Of a DNA stretch of 64,000 nucleotides, positions 25,170 through 35,459 are shown one piece after another. The stretch is taken from assembly GCA_021372615.1 (NCBI GenBank), contig JAJFUB010000125.1, forward strand, positions 1 to 64,000, read 5' to 3'. A program made the position numbers and the translations under genes. Numbering within the stretch: the first letter of the stretch is position 1; each line of letters starts with the position of its first letter. Source of the stretch: a bacterium. Its GTDB lineage: Bacteria; Armatimonadota; Zipacnadia; Zipacnadales; UBA11051. The notes under the pieces are model-generated. The model had not been told where the DNA came from, did not search any database, and saw only the letters and a list, made by a program, of their open reading frames with translations.

Positions 25170-25625
25170 TCACCAGCCCTCCGACTTCCACTGGAACGGG
25201 ATCTCCGGGTCGAACGGGTCGCGGCGCAGTTCGTCCGGGGCGGCGTAGTTGTATAGCTCGGTGGGTAGGTTCAGCACCACCGCGGTCTCGCCGCCCACGG
25301 CCATGAAACCATGCCAGACCAGCGGCGGGATGCACACCAGGGCCGGGCTCAGGGCGCCGATGACGACGCTCTGTGTCTGCCCGCGGGTGCTGCTGTCGGG
25401 CCGGTCGTCATACAGGCCGACCTTCAGGTTGCCCGCCAGGCAGCAGAAGTAGTCAACCTGCAGGCGATGGCAGTGCCAGGCCTTGACGATACCGGGGAAG
25501 CAGGCGGACACGTAGGCCTGCCCGAACTGCTGGAAGAGCTCGTCGTCGCTGCGGAGGATCTCCATCAGGTAGCCGCGCTCATCCACATGCCGGGTCAGCT
25601 GCTTGATGACCACACCCTCAATCAT
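25170..25625 (-). CDS. RmlC-like cupin, dTDP-sugar 3,5-epimerase family
   Basis: The 151-residue protein aligns with short dTDP-4-dehydrorhamnose 3,5-epimerase-like cupins: GVVIKQLTRHVDERGYLMEILR at the start is the family opening, then ACFPGIVKAWHCHRLQVDYFCCLAGNLKVGLYD, and LVWHGFMAVGGE near the end. It is shorter than true RmlC (about 180 residues) and lies away from other rhamnose genes, so it may act on another nucleotide sugar or be a sugar-binding cupin. GGAGGG lies 7 bases before the ATG. Confidence 0.8.
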   Translation of the reverse strand: MIEGVVIKQLTRHVDERGYLMEILRSDDELFQQFGQAYVSACFPGIVKAWHCHRLQVDYFCCLAGNLKVGLYDDRPDSSTRGQTQSVVIGALSPALVCIPPLVWHGFMAVGGETAVVLNLPTELYNYAAPDELRRDPFDPEIPFQWKSEGW

Positions 25626-25646
25626 GGGCCAACCCTCCCGCCGCTG

Positions 25647-26987
25647 TCACTCATCACCGGGCATCAGGACGCCGATGGCGTGAGTCGTGAACCACTGCTG
25701 GGCCAGGGCCACCAGGTCCTGGCCGGTGATCGCTTCAATGCGGCTCTCGGCCTGCCACGCCAGGTTGACGTCGCCGCCGTACAGCTCGTAGCACGAGATG
25801 GCCTTGGCCAGGCCGGCGTAGTCCAGGCGCAGCCGGGCATAGGAGTTGATGAGGCGGCTCTTGGCGCGCTCCATCTCGGCGGCTGTGGGCGGCTCGGACT
25901 GCAGGACGACGAACTGCCGGAGCAGCGCCATCCGCGCCTGCTCCATCTGCCGAGGCGCCATGACCATGTGCAGGATGAGCAGCGGTCGGGGCTGCGCCAT
26001 GGGGGCGATGGCCGTCACGGCCGCGGGCTCGTCGCCACGGCTGGCGATGCGGTTGAGGCCCAGTCCGGCGCGCAGCGCCGGATCCCGCTCCAGCCGTCCC
26101 CCCTTGCCCTCCAGCAGCGTATACACCAGTTGGGCCTTCAGGAAATCGGGCGTCCCGTAGCCTGGAGCGGGGACTCCGACCATCACCGAAACGCCGCGCC
26201 AGCCCGGGGCCTGCGCCACGTAGATGCGGGGCGCCGCGCCGAGGCTTGCGGTCTGCGTCGGGACCCTCGTCCGGCCGGCCGGGCAGGCCGAGGTCGCCAG
26301 CGCCGCCAGGTCCACCAGGTCGCCCGTCGCGCGCGGGCCGATCAGCGTCAGCACCGCGTTGCCCGGCGTCATGTAGGTCGCGCGAAAGGCGGCGACATCG
26401 GTAGCCGTCAGGGCCTTGAGCGTCTCCGCCGTGCCCTGCACCGGCTGCGCCAGCGGCGCCCGGCGCCCGAAACAGGCCTTGAGGAGGCTGTAGTAGGTCT
26501 GCTCGACCACGGTGTTGGTGTCGTCGCGCTCGTTGGCCAGGAGCAGCTCGCGGGCGGCCTGCAGGTCCTCCGGCTTCACTGGCTGCTGGCCCAGCAGCAT
26601 CCGGCCGGCCAACTGCACCGCCTGCGGCAGCATGTCATCGGTCACGTGACCGCGGATCTCGCAGTAGTCACACTCGGTGTTGGCGACGAGGCCGGCGCGG
26701 GTCCCGCGCAACTGCTGCCCCAACTGCTCCCACGGCTCCTGCTTGAGCAGCTCACGCAGTTGCACCTGCAGGACCTGCTGGCTCAGTGCCGCCACTCCAG
26801 CCCGCGTGGGGGCGATGCCCGCCGGGTCGTAGCGCACGGCCAGGTGCAGGCCGGCGACCGCCGAGCCCCGGTCCTCGACGGCCAGCACCGTTAGGCCGTT
26901 AGGCAGGACCACACGCTTGAAGTTGGGCGCCGCCTGCGCCGAGGTGAGGACGAGAATGGACAGGCCAATCGGGAGCAGGTGTCTCAT
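25647..26987 (-). CDS. M16 family peptidase homologue, catalytically inactive subunit
   Basis: The 446-residue product has a signal peptide (about residues 1-19, LTSAQAA) and two M16 half domains starting RVVLPNGLTVLAVEDRG. The zinc motif HxxEH is absent; the matching segment reads VAALSQQVLQ near residue 65. In paired M16 systems one subunit keeps the zinc site and the other contributes a substrate-binding arginine/tyrosine pair. The start codon overlaps the stop of the upstream active M16 gene by 4 bases, so a heterodimer is likely. Near residue 235 a GRTRVPTQTA peptide resembles the repeat-derived peptides elsewhere. Confidence 0.85.
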   Translation of the reverse strand: MRHLLPIGLSILVLTSAQAAPNFKRVVLPNGLTVLAVEDRGSAVAGLHLAVRYDPAGIAPTRAGVAALSQQVLQVQLRELLKQEPWEQLGQQLRGTRAGLVANTECDYCEIRGHVTDDMLPQAVQLAGRMLLGQQPVKPEDLQAARELLLANERDDTNTVVEQTYYSLLKACFGRRAPLAQPVQGTAETLKALTATDVAAFRATYMTPGNAVLTLIGPRATGDLVDLAALATSACPAGRTRVPTQTASLGAAPRIYVAQAPGWRGVSVMVGVPAPGYGTPDFLKAQLVYTLLEGKGGRLERDPALRAGLGLNRIASRGDEPAAVTAIAPMAQPRPLLILHMVMAPRQMEQARMALLRQFVVLQSEPPTAAEMERAKSRLINSYARLRLDYAGLAKAISCYELYGGDVNLAWQAESRIEAITGQDLVALAQQWFTTHAIGVLMPGDE

Positions 26988-28333
26988 GGCAGCATCGCCG
27001 CTGCATCGGGCTGGCTGCCCTTGGTCCCGCGCATGATCGCGAGAGCATAGTTGTCCGGCTTGTAGTAACGCGCCGCAACCTGCTGGAGCTGTGCCGGGGT
27101 GATCTGCATCACCTGCTCGATGTAGTCAATCGCGAAGCGGTAGGTGTCAATGCTGGCGTAGAAGCCCATGGAGCCGACCTGGTCGTCCAGCGCCTCGTTG
27201 CTGAAGGCGTACTCGGCGTATAGCAGCCGCTTGGCCCGGTCCAGTTCCTGGTCGCTCACCGGCTCCTCGGCCAGGCGCTGCATCTCCTTGACGATCGCCA
27301 CCTGCGCCTCCTCTTCCCGCCCGGGCCGCACCACGGCGGTAACGGTCAGCAAGCCGGGCTGCTTCTGGGTCAGGAACTCCACATCGGCGGTGAGCAGCAC
27401 CTTCTGTTCATTGATGAGCCGGGTGTTCAGCCGCCCCACACCGCTCTGTCCCAGCAGCGTATAGATCAGATCGGTGGCACACACCGCCGGCTTGTCGTCA
27501 ATCGCCGGGGCGCGCCAGCCGAACGACAGCAGGCTGATGTCGCGCGAGACCGGCTCGGCCTTGACGCGCGTCTGCGTCAGCGGCGGGTCCACAGGCGGCT
27601 CCTGCCAGCCCGTGTCCCGCGCCGGCAGAGCGGCCGTGAGCTGCTTCACCCGCCCCTCCAGCCACGTCGGGTCCACATCCCCCGCCGCCAGCAGCGTCGC
27701 ATTACCCGGCACATAGAAGCGCCGGTAGAACTGGTTGGCGGTGTCGTAGGTCAGCTTGTCCACATCGGCGATCAGGCCGCCGATGGGCCGGCCGTACGGA
27801 TGCTTGTCGAACGCCAACTGCCAGAGCATCTCGTCCAGGTACAGGTCCACGCGGTCGCGGCGGTCCACGATCTCGCGTTTCACCACCGACACCTCGCGCA
27901 TCATCTGCTGCTCGGTGAAGCCGGCCTCGAAGACCGCCTTGAGCAGCACCGGCAGCACGCGCTCGAGGTAGCGGCTGGCGACGACCACGTCCACATGGGT
28001 GAAGTCGCGCAGCGTGACGGCGTCAATCCGCCCGCCCAGCGACTCGATGAACGGCGCGAGCATCTGCTCATCATCGCCGGTGGTCTCAAAGAGGAGGTGC
28101 TCGACGAGGTGGGCGGCCCCGGCGGTCGCAGCGGTCTCGTGGCGGCTACCAGCCCGGACATACAGCCCCAGGGCCGCGACCGGCCACTGCCGCTCCTCCT
28201 TGACCACGAGCTTCAGGCCGTTGGGCAGCGTCTTCTCGGTGACCTTGCTGGCATCGAGGATCGGCGCGCGGGGGGCCGCCAGGGCCCCCGCCACCAGCAG
28301 CAAGGCTGCTGCCAGACAGATGAACCGTCGCAT
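26984..28333 (-). CDS. M16 zinc peptidase, exported, active subunit
   Basis: The 449-residue protein starts at ATG 28333 with GAGG 6 bases upstream. A signal peptide (residues 1-20) precedes the first M16 domain, with EKTLPNGLKLVVKEER and the inverted zinc motif HLVEH near residue 76 followed by LLFETTG. The second zinc-ligand Glu is expected in the helix around VSVVKREIVDRRD (near 150). These pitrilysin-type enzymes degrade peptides or process exported proteins. The next gene encodes the zinc-less partner. A long open frame upstream of 28333 is not used. Confidence 0.92.
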   Translation of the reverse strand: MRRFICLAAALLLVAGALAAPRAPILDASKVTEKTLPNGLKLVVKEERQWPVAALGLYVRAGSRHETAATAGAAHLVEHLLFETTGDDEQMLAPFIESLGGRIDAVTLRDFTHVDVVVASRYLERVLPVLLKAVFEAGFTEQQMMREVSVVKREIVDRRDRVDLYLDEMLWQLAFDKHPYGRPIGGLIADVDKLTYDTANQFYRRFYVPGNATLLAAGDVDPTWLEGRVKQLTAALPARDTGWQEPPVDPPLTQTRVKAEPVSRDISLLSFGWRAPAIDDKPAVCATDLIYTLLGQSGVGRLNTRLINEQKVLLTADVEFLTQKQPGLLTVTAVVRPGREEEAQVAIVKEMQRLAEEPVSDQELDRAKRLLYAEYAFSNEALDDQVGSMGFYASIDTYRFAIDYIEQVMQITPAQLQQVAARYYKPDNYALAIMRGTKGSQPDAAAMLP

Positions 28334-28448
28334 GTTCGACCTCTGCCATAGATGATGCTCGGGGACGCCGCCTCGCCCTGCGTCCCCGTGCTGATGAGCC
28401 ACCAACGTCTTCGCCCCCCGCCGCCGGCGCACCTGCCGCCCCGACGGC

Positions 28449-30836
28449 CTACCCCGGCGCCACGTAGCTCGCCAGGATCTTCTTGACGCCCTGCTTGGGG
28501 AAAGCGATGACTAGTTCCGGGTCTTCGCCCTCACCCACCGAGACCACCACGCCCCCGCCGAACTTCTTGTGCACGATGCGACTGCCCGCCCGGTACGGAC
28601 ACGCGGCGGCCGGCTTCTCGGCCCCGTCCGCTTTCTTCTTGGGCTTGACCGGGATCGGCTGGTTGGGCTCCGGGCGAGCCCGGCGGCGACCACGCTCCGC
28701 GGGCGGCTCGGGCGCTGCGGGCGCCGGCTTGGCGTCGGCCGCTTCGGCGGCCTCGCGCTCGGCCAGCAGCCGCCCGTTGTGCTTGGCTCTGTTGATCAGG
28801 GCCACGATGTCAATCTGCCGCTGGCCCGGCTGGCGGCCCGTGGCGTCATCCTCATCCGCGGGCGGCTGGGGCGACAGCAAGCTGTTCAGTTCGCCCCGCC
28901 GCTCGATGCAGTGCCCCGGCAGGTCCTCCAGAAACCGCGAGGGCCGCTGCGGGCGGCGGCTGCCGAAGATCATGCGCGAGCGGGCATGTGTAATGTATAA
29001 CATCCGCCGCGCCCGGGTTATTCCCACATAACACAGCCGGCGCTCCTCCTCGATCTGGAAAGCGTCGCCCATGGAGCGCTCGTGGGGGAACACGCCCTCC
29101 TCCATCCCGACCATGAACACGATGGGGAACTCGAGGCCCTTGGCGCTGTGCAGCGTCAGCAGCGACACCTGGCTGTCCATCTTCTCGGCCTGGTCAATGT
29201 CGGCGATCAGGGCCACGTGCTCCAGGAAGCCCGTCAGCGTCGGCTCCTCATTGCGCTCGGTGAAGCGCGCGGCGACCGTGACCAGCTCCATGAGGTTGTC
29301 GGCCTTGTACTTGTCCTCGGCCTTCTCGGAGTTGACGTAGTGCGGCAGCAGGCCGGTCTGCTCGAACGTCTGGCGGACCAGCTCGGGCAGCGGCATGTGC
29401 TCGACCAGGTCGCGCAGCCGGCGCATGATGTCCATGAAGTCGGCGACTGCGGCAACGGCGCGGGGGGCCAGCTCCTCGATCTCGTGCACCCGCCGGCACG
29501 CCTCCTCCAGCGAGATCTCCTCCCGGTGGGCCAGCCGATCCAGCGCCGACACGGTCTTGTCGCCGATGCCGCGGGTCGGCACATTGATGATGCGGCGCAG
29601 CGAGATGCCGTCGGCGGTGTTGTTCAACGCCCGCAGGAAGGCCAGCGCGTCCTTGATGATGGCGCGGTCGTAGAACCTGAGCCCGCCCACGATCTCGTAC
29701 GGCACGCCCGCCTCCAGCAGATATTGCTCAAAGACGCGGGACATCGCATTGGTGCGGTAGAGGATGGCGTAGTCGCCGGGCCGGGCATTGCCGCACTGGG
29801 TCTGGGCCCGGATCATGTTGACGACCCACTCCGCCTCCTCTTCCTCGTTGATGGCGTTGTAGATGACGATGTCGTCGCCGGGCTGGTTCTCGGTCCACAG
29901 GCGCTTGTCGGCCCGCGCCTCGTTCTGCTTGATGACCTCATAGGCGCATTCGAGAATCTTCTGGGTGCTGCGGTAGTTCTGCTCGAGCTTGATGACCTGC
30001 GCCTGCGGGTAGTCTTGCTCGAAGGCCAGGATGATCCCCACATTGGCCCCGCGCCAGCCGTAGATGCTCTGGTCGTCGTCGCCCACCACGCAGATGTTGT
30101 TGCGCTTGCCGCCCAGAAGCTGCACCAGCCGGTACTGCGCGTGGTTGATGTCCTGGTACTCATCCACCAGCACATAGTCGAAGCGGTCCTGGAGGCGGCG
30201 CAGCACCGAGGGCTTGGTGTCCAGCAGCTCCACCGCGCGCATCAGCAGGTCGTCGAAGTCCAGCGCCTGATTGGCGGCCAGGCGGCGCTGGTAGTGGGCG
30301 TACACCCGCTGGGCCATGTCGTCGAGGCTGCCCTTCTTGGTGCGCCGGTACTCCTGCACCCCGACCAGCTCGTTCTTGGCGTTGCTGATGCGGCTGAGGA
30401 TCTCGGTGGGGGAGTACTTCTCCTCGCCGTCGGAGTCGCCGTCCAGCAGCGAGAGGGCTTCCTTGACGATGGCGAGCTGGTCGGAGTCGTCGTAGATGGA
30501 GAAATTGTGGGGGATGCCGATGGCCTCCCCCTCGGCGCGCAGGATGCGGGCGCAGATGGAGTGGAAGGTCCCCGCCCACAGGCCCTTGGCCCGGGCGCCG
30601 ATGAGCCCCTTGATGCGCTCCTTCAACTCCCCGGCGGCCTTGTTGGTGAAGGTGACGGCGAGGATGTTGCCGGGGTCAATGCCGCACTCCTCGACCATGT
30701 GGGCGATGCGGTAGGTGAGCGTGCGGGTCTTGCCGCTGCCGGCCCCGGCGAAGATGAGCACCGGCCCGTCAATGATGGCGGCGGCCTTGCGTTGTTCGGG
30801 ATTGAGCTTGTCGAGCAGAGATGCCAAATGGATCAC
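28449..30836 (-). CDS. pcrA: UvrD/PcrA-type superfamily I DNA helicase
   Basis: The 795-residue protein is a 3-prime to 5-prime DNA helicase for repair and replication restart. It starts LLDKLNPEQRKA, then Walker A FAGAGSGKT (about 30-38), motif Ia VTFTNKAA, motif II VDEYQDIN (about 222-229), motif III VGDDDQSIYGWRGA, motif IV LEQNYRST, motif V LTLHSAKGLEF and motif VI YVGITRAR. The C-terminus ends with the PcrA-type Tudor-like segment (YRAGSRIVHKKFGGG). GTG at 30836 is used; no strong ribosome site is seen. Length and motifs are complete. Confidence 0.96.
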   Translation of the reverse strand: MIHLASLLDKLNPEQRKAAAIIDGPVLIFAGAGSGKTRTLTYRIAHMVEECGIDPGNILAVTFTNKAAGELKERIKGLIGARAKGLWAGTFHSICARILRAEGEAIGIPHNFSIYDDSDQLAIVKEALSLLDGDSDGEEKYSPTEILSRISNAKNELVGVQEYRRTKKGSLDDMAQRVYAHYQRRLAANQALDFDDLLMRAVELLDTKPSVLRRLQDRFDYVLVDEYQDINHAQYRLVQLLGGKRNNICVVGDDDQSIYGWRGANVGIILAFEQDYPQAQVIKLEQNYRSTQKILECAYEVIKQNEARADKRLWTENQPGDDIVIYNAINEEEEAEWVVNMIRAQTQCGNARPGDYAILYRTNAMSRVFEQYLLEAGVPYEIVGGLRFYDRAIIKDALAFLRALNNTADGISLRRIINVPTRGIGDKTVSALDRLAHREEISLEEACRRVHEIEELAPRAVAAVADFMDIMRRLRDLVEHMPLPELVRQTFEQTGLLPHYVNSEKAEDKYKADNLMELVTVAARFTERNEEPTLTGFLEHVALIADIDQAEKMDSQVSLLTLHSAKGLEFPIVFMVGMEEGVFPHERSMGDAFQIEEERRLCYVGITRARRMLYITHARSRMIFGSRRPQRPSRFLEDLPGHCIERRGELNSLLSPQPPADEDDATGRQPGQRQIDIVALINRAKHNGRLLAEREAAEAADAKPAPAAPEPPAERGRRRARPEPNQPIPVKPKKKADGAEKPAAACPYRAGSRIVHKKFGGGVVVSVGEGEDPELVIAFPKQGVKKILASYVAPG

Positions 30837-30904
30837 CAGGTAGGAACAAGGTACGCACCCCGGCGCGGGGTGCGTACGGTAGTCGCCAGGCGTTCTCGGC
30901 CCGG

Positions 30905-31165
30905 CTAGCGGTACACGCGGCCGCGCGGGGCCACGCGGACGATGGTGACCTCGTGGGCCGCGTCGTCAACGGCGTAGACAATGCGGTACGCCCCGACCCG
31001 ACCACGGTAGTAGCCACGCAACTTGCCCTGCAACATCGTGCAGCCAAGCGGACGGGGGTCGTCACGGAGACCTTCGATGAAGTCCCCGACACTCGTCCTG
31101 ACATCCTGGGGCAGGCCGACAGCTTCCTTCCGCGCGCTGCCCTTGAAGGATATCGTGTACCTCAA
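30905..31165 (-). CDS. RelE/ParE-family toxin
   Basis: The 86-residue product fits RelE-type mRNA interferases: YTISFKGSARKEAVGLP near the start, RDDPRPLGCTMLQGKLRGYYRGRVGAYRIVYAVDDAAHEVTIVRVAPRGRVYR to the end in short motif blocks (GYYRGRVGAYRIVY and VRVAPRGRVYR are the key ones). TTG at 31165 is chosen because it overlaps the antitoxin stop and has GGAG 8 bases upstream; an earlier GTG at 31195 would add ten residues not seen in the family. It is the second gene of the pair, and the operator lies before the antitoxin gene. Confidence 0.87.
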   Translation of the reverse strand: MRYTISFKGSARKEAVGLPQDVRTSVGDFIEGLRDDPRPLGCTMLQGKLRGYYRGRVGAYRIVYAVDDAAHEVTIVRVAPRGRVYR

Positions 31166-31407
31166 AGCCCCATCTCCGCCTTGACCTGCTCCCACGGAAT
31201 GACGGGGTCGTTCGGGTCGGCCATCCTGGCGTCGGCGACGGCGATATCGGAGGCGTCCTCCAGCACCTGCTCGATGGCGCTTCGTATCAGCGCCGAACGG
31301 CTGGTACCCAGTGCTTCGGCCAGTTGGTCTATCTGTTGCAACAGACCGACCGATAGGTTGATGTTGACGGCTACTCTACGGGCCTGAGGATCGGCCAAGC
31401 GGGGCAT
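31162..31407 (-). CDS. CopG/ribbon-helix-helix antitoxin
   Basis: The 81-residue product starts at ATG 31407 with GGGAG 7 bases upstream. RRVAVNINLS forms the DNA-binding ribbon (about residues 10-19) and LLQQIDQLAEALGTSRSALIRSAIEQVLE the two helices (in blocks, about 22-50). The C-terminal tail ADARMADPNDPVIPWEQVK is typical of antitoxin toxin-binding ends. It is cotranslated with the RelE-like toxin through a 4-base overlap. Confidence 0.88.
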   Translation of the reverse strand: MPRLADPQARRVAVNINLSVGLLQQIDQLAEALGTSRSALIRSAIEQVLEDASDIAVADARMADPNDPVIPWEQVKAEMGL

Positions 31408-31420
31408 AGCGCAACTCCCT

Positions 31421-31444
31421 GTATGTATGTACATATCATCATAC
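31421..31444 (-). promoter_or_regulatory. Putative antitoxin operator
   Basis: An AT-rich palindromic stretch lies 14 bases upstream of the CopG-like gene: GTATG (31421-31425) and CATAC (31440-31444) bracket the perfect palindrome TATGTACATA (31426-31435). Such alternating symmetry is usual for ribbon-helix-helix autorepressors. Binding is inferred. Confidence 0.6.
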
Positions 31445-31480
31445 AAGCCGCCCGACCGCCCGTCAAGTCGCCCGGACGCC

Positions 31481-33154
<1,674 letters not shown>

Positions 33155-33214
33155 TCAATGCGGACCTTACGAAGTCCGCCTAAGAACGCGATCCGTGCTG
33201 CGACACGTGTTGAG

Positions 33215-33250
33215 AAAAAAAAAACGAGGGGAGGACGGCCGAGGCCGTCC
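33215..33250 (-). terminator. Probable rho-independent terminator after hepT
   Basis: On the minus strand a perfect 8-base stem (GGACGGCC, 2-base loop, GGCCGTCC, plus-strand 33233-33250) is followed after 8 bases by ten T (plus-strand A10 at 33215-33224). It lies between the hepT stop and pyrG. The gap before the T-run is longer than ideal. The rest of the 228-base interval shows no gene. Confidence 0.55.
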
Positions 33251-33361
33251 GCGACTACGTTGGACTGTATCTTACACCAAATCGAGGAATAGCACCAGCC
33301 CCCAAAAGCGTGACAATCATGCGAATCCCCGGCGGCTGGCAGACGGCGGCAGGCCACGCAG

Positions 33362-33697
33362 CTACGTGACCTGGTCAGCCAGCGCCTCGGCCGCCACCCG
33401 CAACTCCGGAGCGTCGTGGGAGGCAGCTTGCCAGACTACATCAAGGTCCACGGCGAAGTACTGATGCACGAGGATATTGCGCATGCCGATGATCTGGCGC
33501 CACGGGATGTCCGGCATGCGCTGGCGGGCCCCCTCGCTCAGGGCGGCGGCCGCCTCGCCCAGAATCTGCAGATGGTGCCGCATCCACGTCTGCACCAGTT
33601 CGTCCCGCCGGAAACGCTCTTCGCCCAGCCGCGCATACCGGCCGATGTGGTCCGCAGCCTCGATGATGTCGAGGAGACGCTCGCGGTCGGACCTCAT
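33362..33697 (-). CDS. hepT: HepT-type HEPN-domain RNase toxin
   Basis: The 111-residue, mainly helical protein carries the HEPN RNase signature RX4HXY exactly, as RNILVHQY near residues 73-80, and the family blocks [11 protein letters not shown] and [16 protein letters not shown] toxins cut RNA and are neutralised by the partner MNT protein through AMPylation of the Tyr in this motif. It overlaps mntA by 4 bases. The layout is that of HepT/MntA modules common in bacteria and archaea; RNase activity here is inferred from the intact motif. Confidence 0.88.
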   Translation of the reverse strand: MRSDRERLLDIIEAADHIGRYARLGEERFRRDELVQTWMRHHLQILGEAAAALSEGARQRMPDIPWRQIIGMRNILVHQYFAVDLDVVWQAASHDAPELRVAAEALADQVT

Positions 33698-34005
33698 AGG
33701 GCGACCGCCTCTTGCAGCACGCGGTCGCGGATGCGCTCCCTCAGCCCCCCGGTCGTGACGACATCCACCTCGCAGCCCAGCAGGTCTTGCAGGTCCATGA
33801 GTAGACCGCCGAGGTCAAACAGAGAGCAGCCCTTGCGGGCGTCAACGAGGAAATCCACGTCACTGCCCGCAGCCGCCTCCCCGCGCGCGACCGAGCCAAA
33901 GAGCCGCACGTTGCTCACCTTGTACTCCTCGGCCAGCCGCAGTATTTCCTCCCGCCGGGCGCGGATCTGCGCGAGCGTCGGGGGACAGCCTGTTGTCTGA
34001 GCCAT
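33694..34005 (-). CDS. mntA: MntA-type nucleotidyltransferase antitoxin
   Basis: The 103-residue protein has the minimal nucleotidyltransferase motif GSX10DXD as [20 protein letters not shown] (near residues 37-55, given as the motif block) and a [14 protein letters not shown] segment that carries the third acidic residue. MntA proteins add AMP to the HepT toxin. It is the first gene of the pair and is not preceded by a strong ribosome site. The metal-binding residues are complete, so an active enzyme is expected. Confidence 0.88.
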   Translation of the reverse strand: MAQTTGCPPTLAQIRARREEILRLAEEYKVSNVRLFGSVARGEAAAGSDVDFLVDARKGCSLFDLGGLLMDLQDLLGCEVDVVTTGGLRERIRDRVLQEAVAL

Positions 34006-34032
34006 GAGAGGGGGCTCCTCCGGCGCCTCAGT

Positions 34033-34503
34033 CTATGCCGTCTCGTCGGCAGACGCCTCGGGCTCGGGGCTCGGAGCAGGCGCCTCTTCCTTGGCCTCCT
34101 CGGCTCCAGCCGCCGCTCCCGCCTCGGGCGCGGCTTCCTCCTCGGTCAGCGGCGCCTCGTCCTCGAGTACCGGGATCTCGACGCCCTTCTCCAGGCTGGC
34201 AGCCCGGACCAACTCGATCTCATGCTTGACCTTGGCGATCTCGGCGATGATGGCGTCAATCCGCTGGCAGTCCACCAGCACGTCCTGGTTGCGCACCTTG
34301 CCCTGCCCGTGCAGGCCGTACACCTTGGCCCCGATCTGCCGGATCAGGCCGTTGCGCTCCTTGTCCAGCCGCCGCACCTGCCCGGCCAGCCGCTGGATCT
34401 GCGTCCGCTGCTCGATCATCTCAGCCGCCGACTCCCCGGTCTCCTTGGCGCTGCGCAGGAAGAGGCGACCCAGGTCACGCATCCGGCTCATCATGTCACC
34501 CAC
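34033..34503 (-). CDS. Coiled-coil protein with acidic Ala/Glu/Pro tail, unknown function
   Basis: The 156-residue product starts at GTG 34503 because AGGAGG lies 8 bases upstream; the next ATG codons at 34494 and 34491 have no ribosome site. Residues about 10-100 are continuous heptad-like helix (LRSAKETGESAAEM, VRRLDKERNGLIRQIG, IIAEIAKVKHEIELV), and about 105-156 are low-complexity Ala, Glu and Pro. There is no signal or membrane helix. It might bind another protein or nucleic acid; no family is recognised. Confidence 0.65.
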   Translation of the reverse strand: MGDMMSRMRDLGRLFLRSAKETGESAAEMIEQRTQIQRLAGQVRRLDKERNGLIRQIGAKVYGLHGQGKVRNQDVLVDCQRIDAIIAEIAKVKHEIELVRAASLEKGVEIPVLEDEAPLTEEEAAPEAGAAAGAEEAKEEAPAPSPEPEASADETA

Positions 34504-34532
34504 GGCAGATACCTCCTCAGAATTCCGGCTCT

Positions 34533-35438
34533 TCAGCCGCGATCCAGGCGTCTCAGCCCCGCTGCCCGCGCCGCCTGTCGCGCCTGCTGGACCTCCTCGA
34601 CGGTCACGCGGCGCGCGATCTCGGCGACCTCGGCGGCCCGGTAGCACGGGCGGTACTGATCCATCACATTGACGTAGATGTCGGCGTCCACCGAGGCCAG
34701 GAACCGCATGACCTCCGGGCTCGTGGACCAGCCCGCGGGCATCACCAGGTGCCGCACGAGCAGCCCCCGCCGGGCGATCCCCTCGGCATCCACCTGCAGC
34801 GGCCCCACCTGCCGGTGCATCTCGCGCACGGCTGCCTGCATGCGCTCGGGGTAGTCCGGCGCATCACACAGGCGCTGGGCGACCCCGGCGTCCAGGAACT
34901 TGGCGTCGGGCATGTAGATGTCCACCACGCCCTCCAGCAGTCGGAGCGCCGCCAGCGCCTCGTAACCCCCGCAATTATACACGATGGGCAGATGCAGACC
35001 TAAGGGAATTGCGGCGTGGACGGCCTCGAGGACTTGCGGCAGGAAGTGCGTGGGGGTAACGAGGTTGATGTTGTGGCAGCCCTGGCGCTGCAGGCTCAGC
35101 ATGATCCCGGCGAGGCCCTGGGCGGTCACTGCCTCGCCCCCGAGGTGGTGGCTGATGCCATAGTTCTGGCAGAACAGGCAGCCGAGGTTGCAGCCGGAGA
35201 GAAAGACGGTGCCTGAGCCGCCCCGGCCCACGAGCGGACGCTCCTCCCCGAAATGCGGGCCAGCGCTGGCCACCCGCGCCAGCGCTCCGCCCCCGCAGAA
35301 GCCGGTCTCGCCGGCGCGACGGTCCACGCGGCACTGGCGCGGGCAGAGGGTGCAGGGCGCCAGCAGGCGGCGCGCCGCCTCGAGGCGCTCAGCCCAGTCG
35401 TCGGGGGCGAGGTTGAGGTAGGAGGGGTACTGCTGCAT
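34533..35438 (-). CDS. Radical SAM protein, PflA-like activating enzyme family
   Basis: The 301-residue protein has a first cysteine-rich block CTLCPRQCRVDR with GETGFCGGG (about residues 29-51), then the radical SAM cluster motif CNLGCLFC (CX3CX2C, about 83-90), as in the COG1313 uncharacterised Fe-S group related to pyruvate formate-lyase activators. It starts at ATG 35438, six codons inside a longer frame opening at GTG 35456. It follows surE by 21 bases. The substrate is unknown; no glycyl-radical enzyme is nearby, which argues against a simple activase role. Confidence 0.85.
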   Translation of the reverse strand: MQQYPSYLNLAPDDWAERLEAARRLLAPCTLCPRQCRVDRRAGETGFCGGGALARVASAGPHFGEERPLVGRGGSGTVFLSGCNLGCLFCQNYGISHHLGGEAVTAQGLAGIMLSLQRQGCHNINLVTPTHFLPQVLEAVHAAIPLGLHLPIVYNCGGYEALAALRLLEGVVDIYMPDAKFLDAGVAQRLCDAPDYPERMQAAVREMHRQVGPLQVDAEGIARRGLLVRHLVMPAGWSTSPEVMRFLASVDADIYVNVMDQYRPCYRAAEVAEIARRVTVEEVQQARQAARAAGLRRLDRG

Positions 35439-35459
35439 GCGTGCCCCCGCCGACACGGC

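Noticed and set aside
29082-30908. Plus-strand open frame of 608 codons opposite pcrA
   Set aside because: The minus strand encodes a full set of UvrD helicase motifs. The shadow frame has no motif and only reflects third-position GC bias.
33250-33350. A promoter for pyrG on the minus strand
   Set aside because: Candidates such as TTGTCA with a poor -10, or TAAGAT with no matching -35, match too weakly to call.
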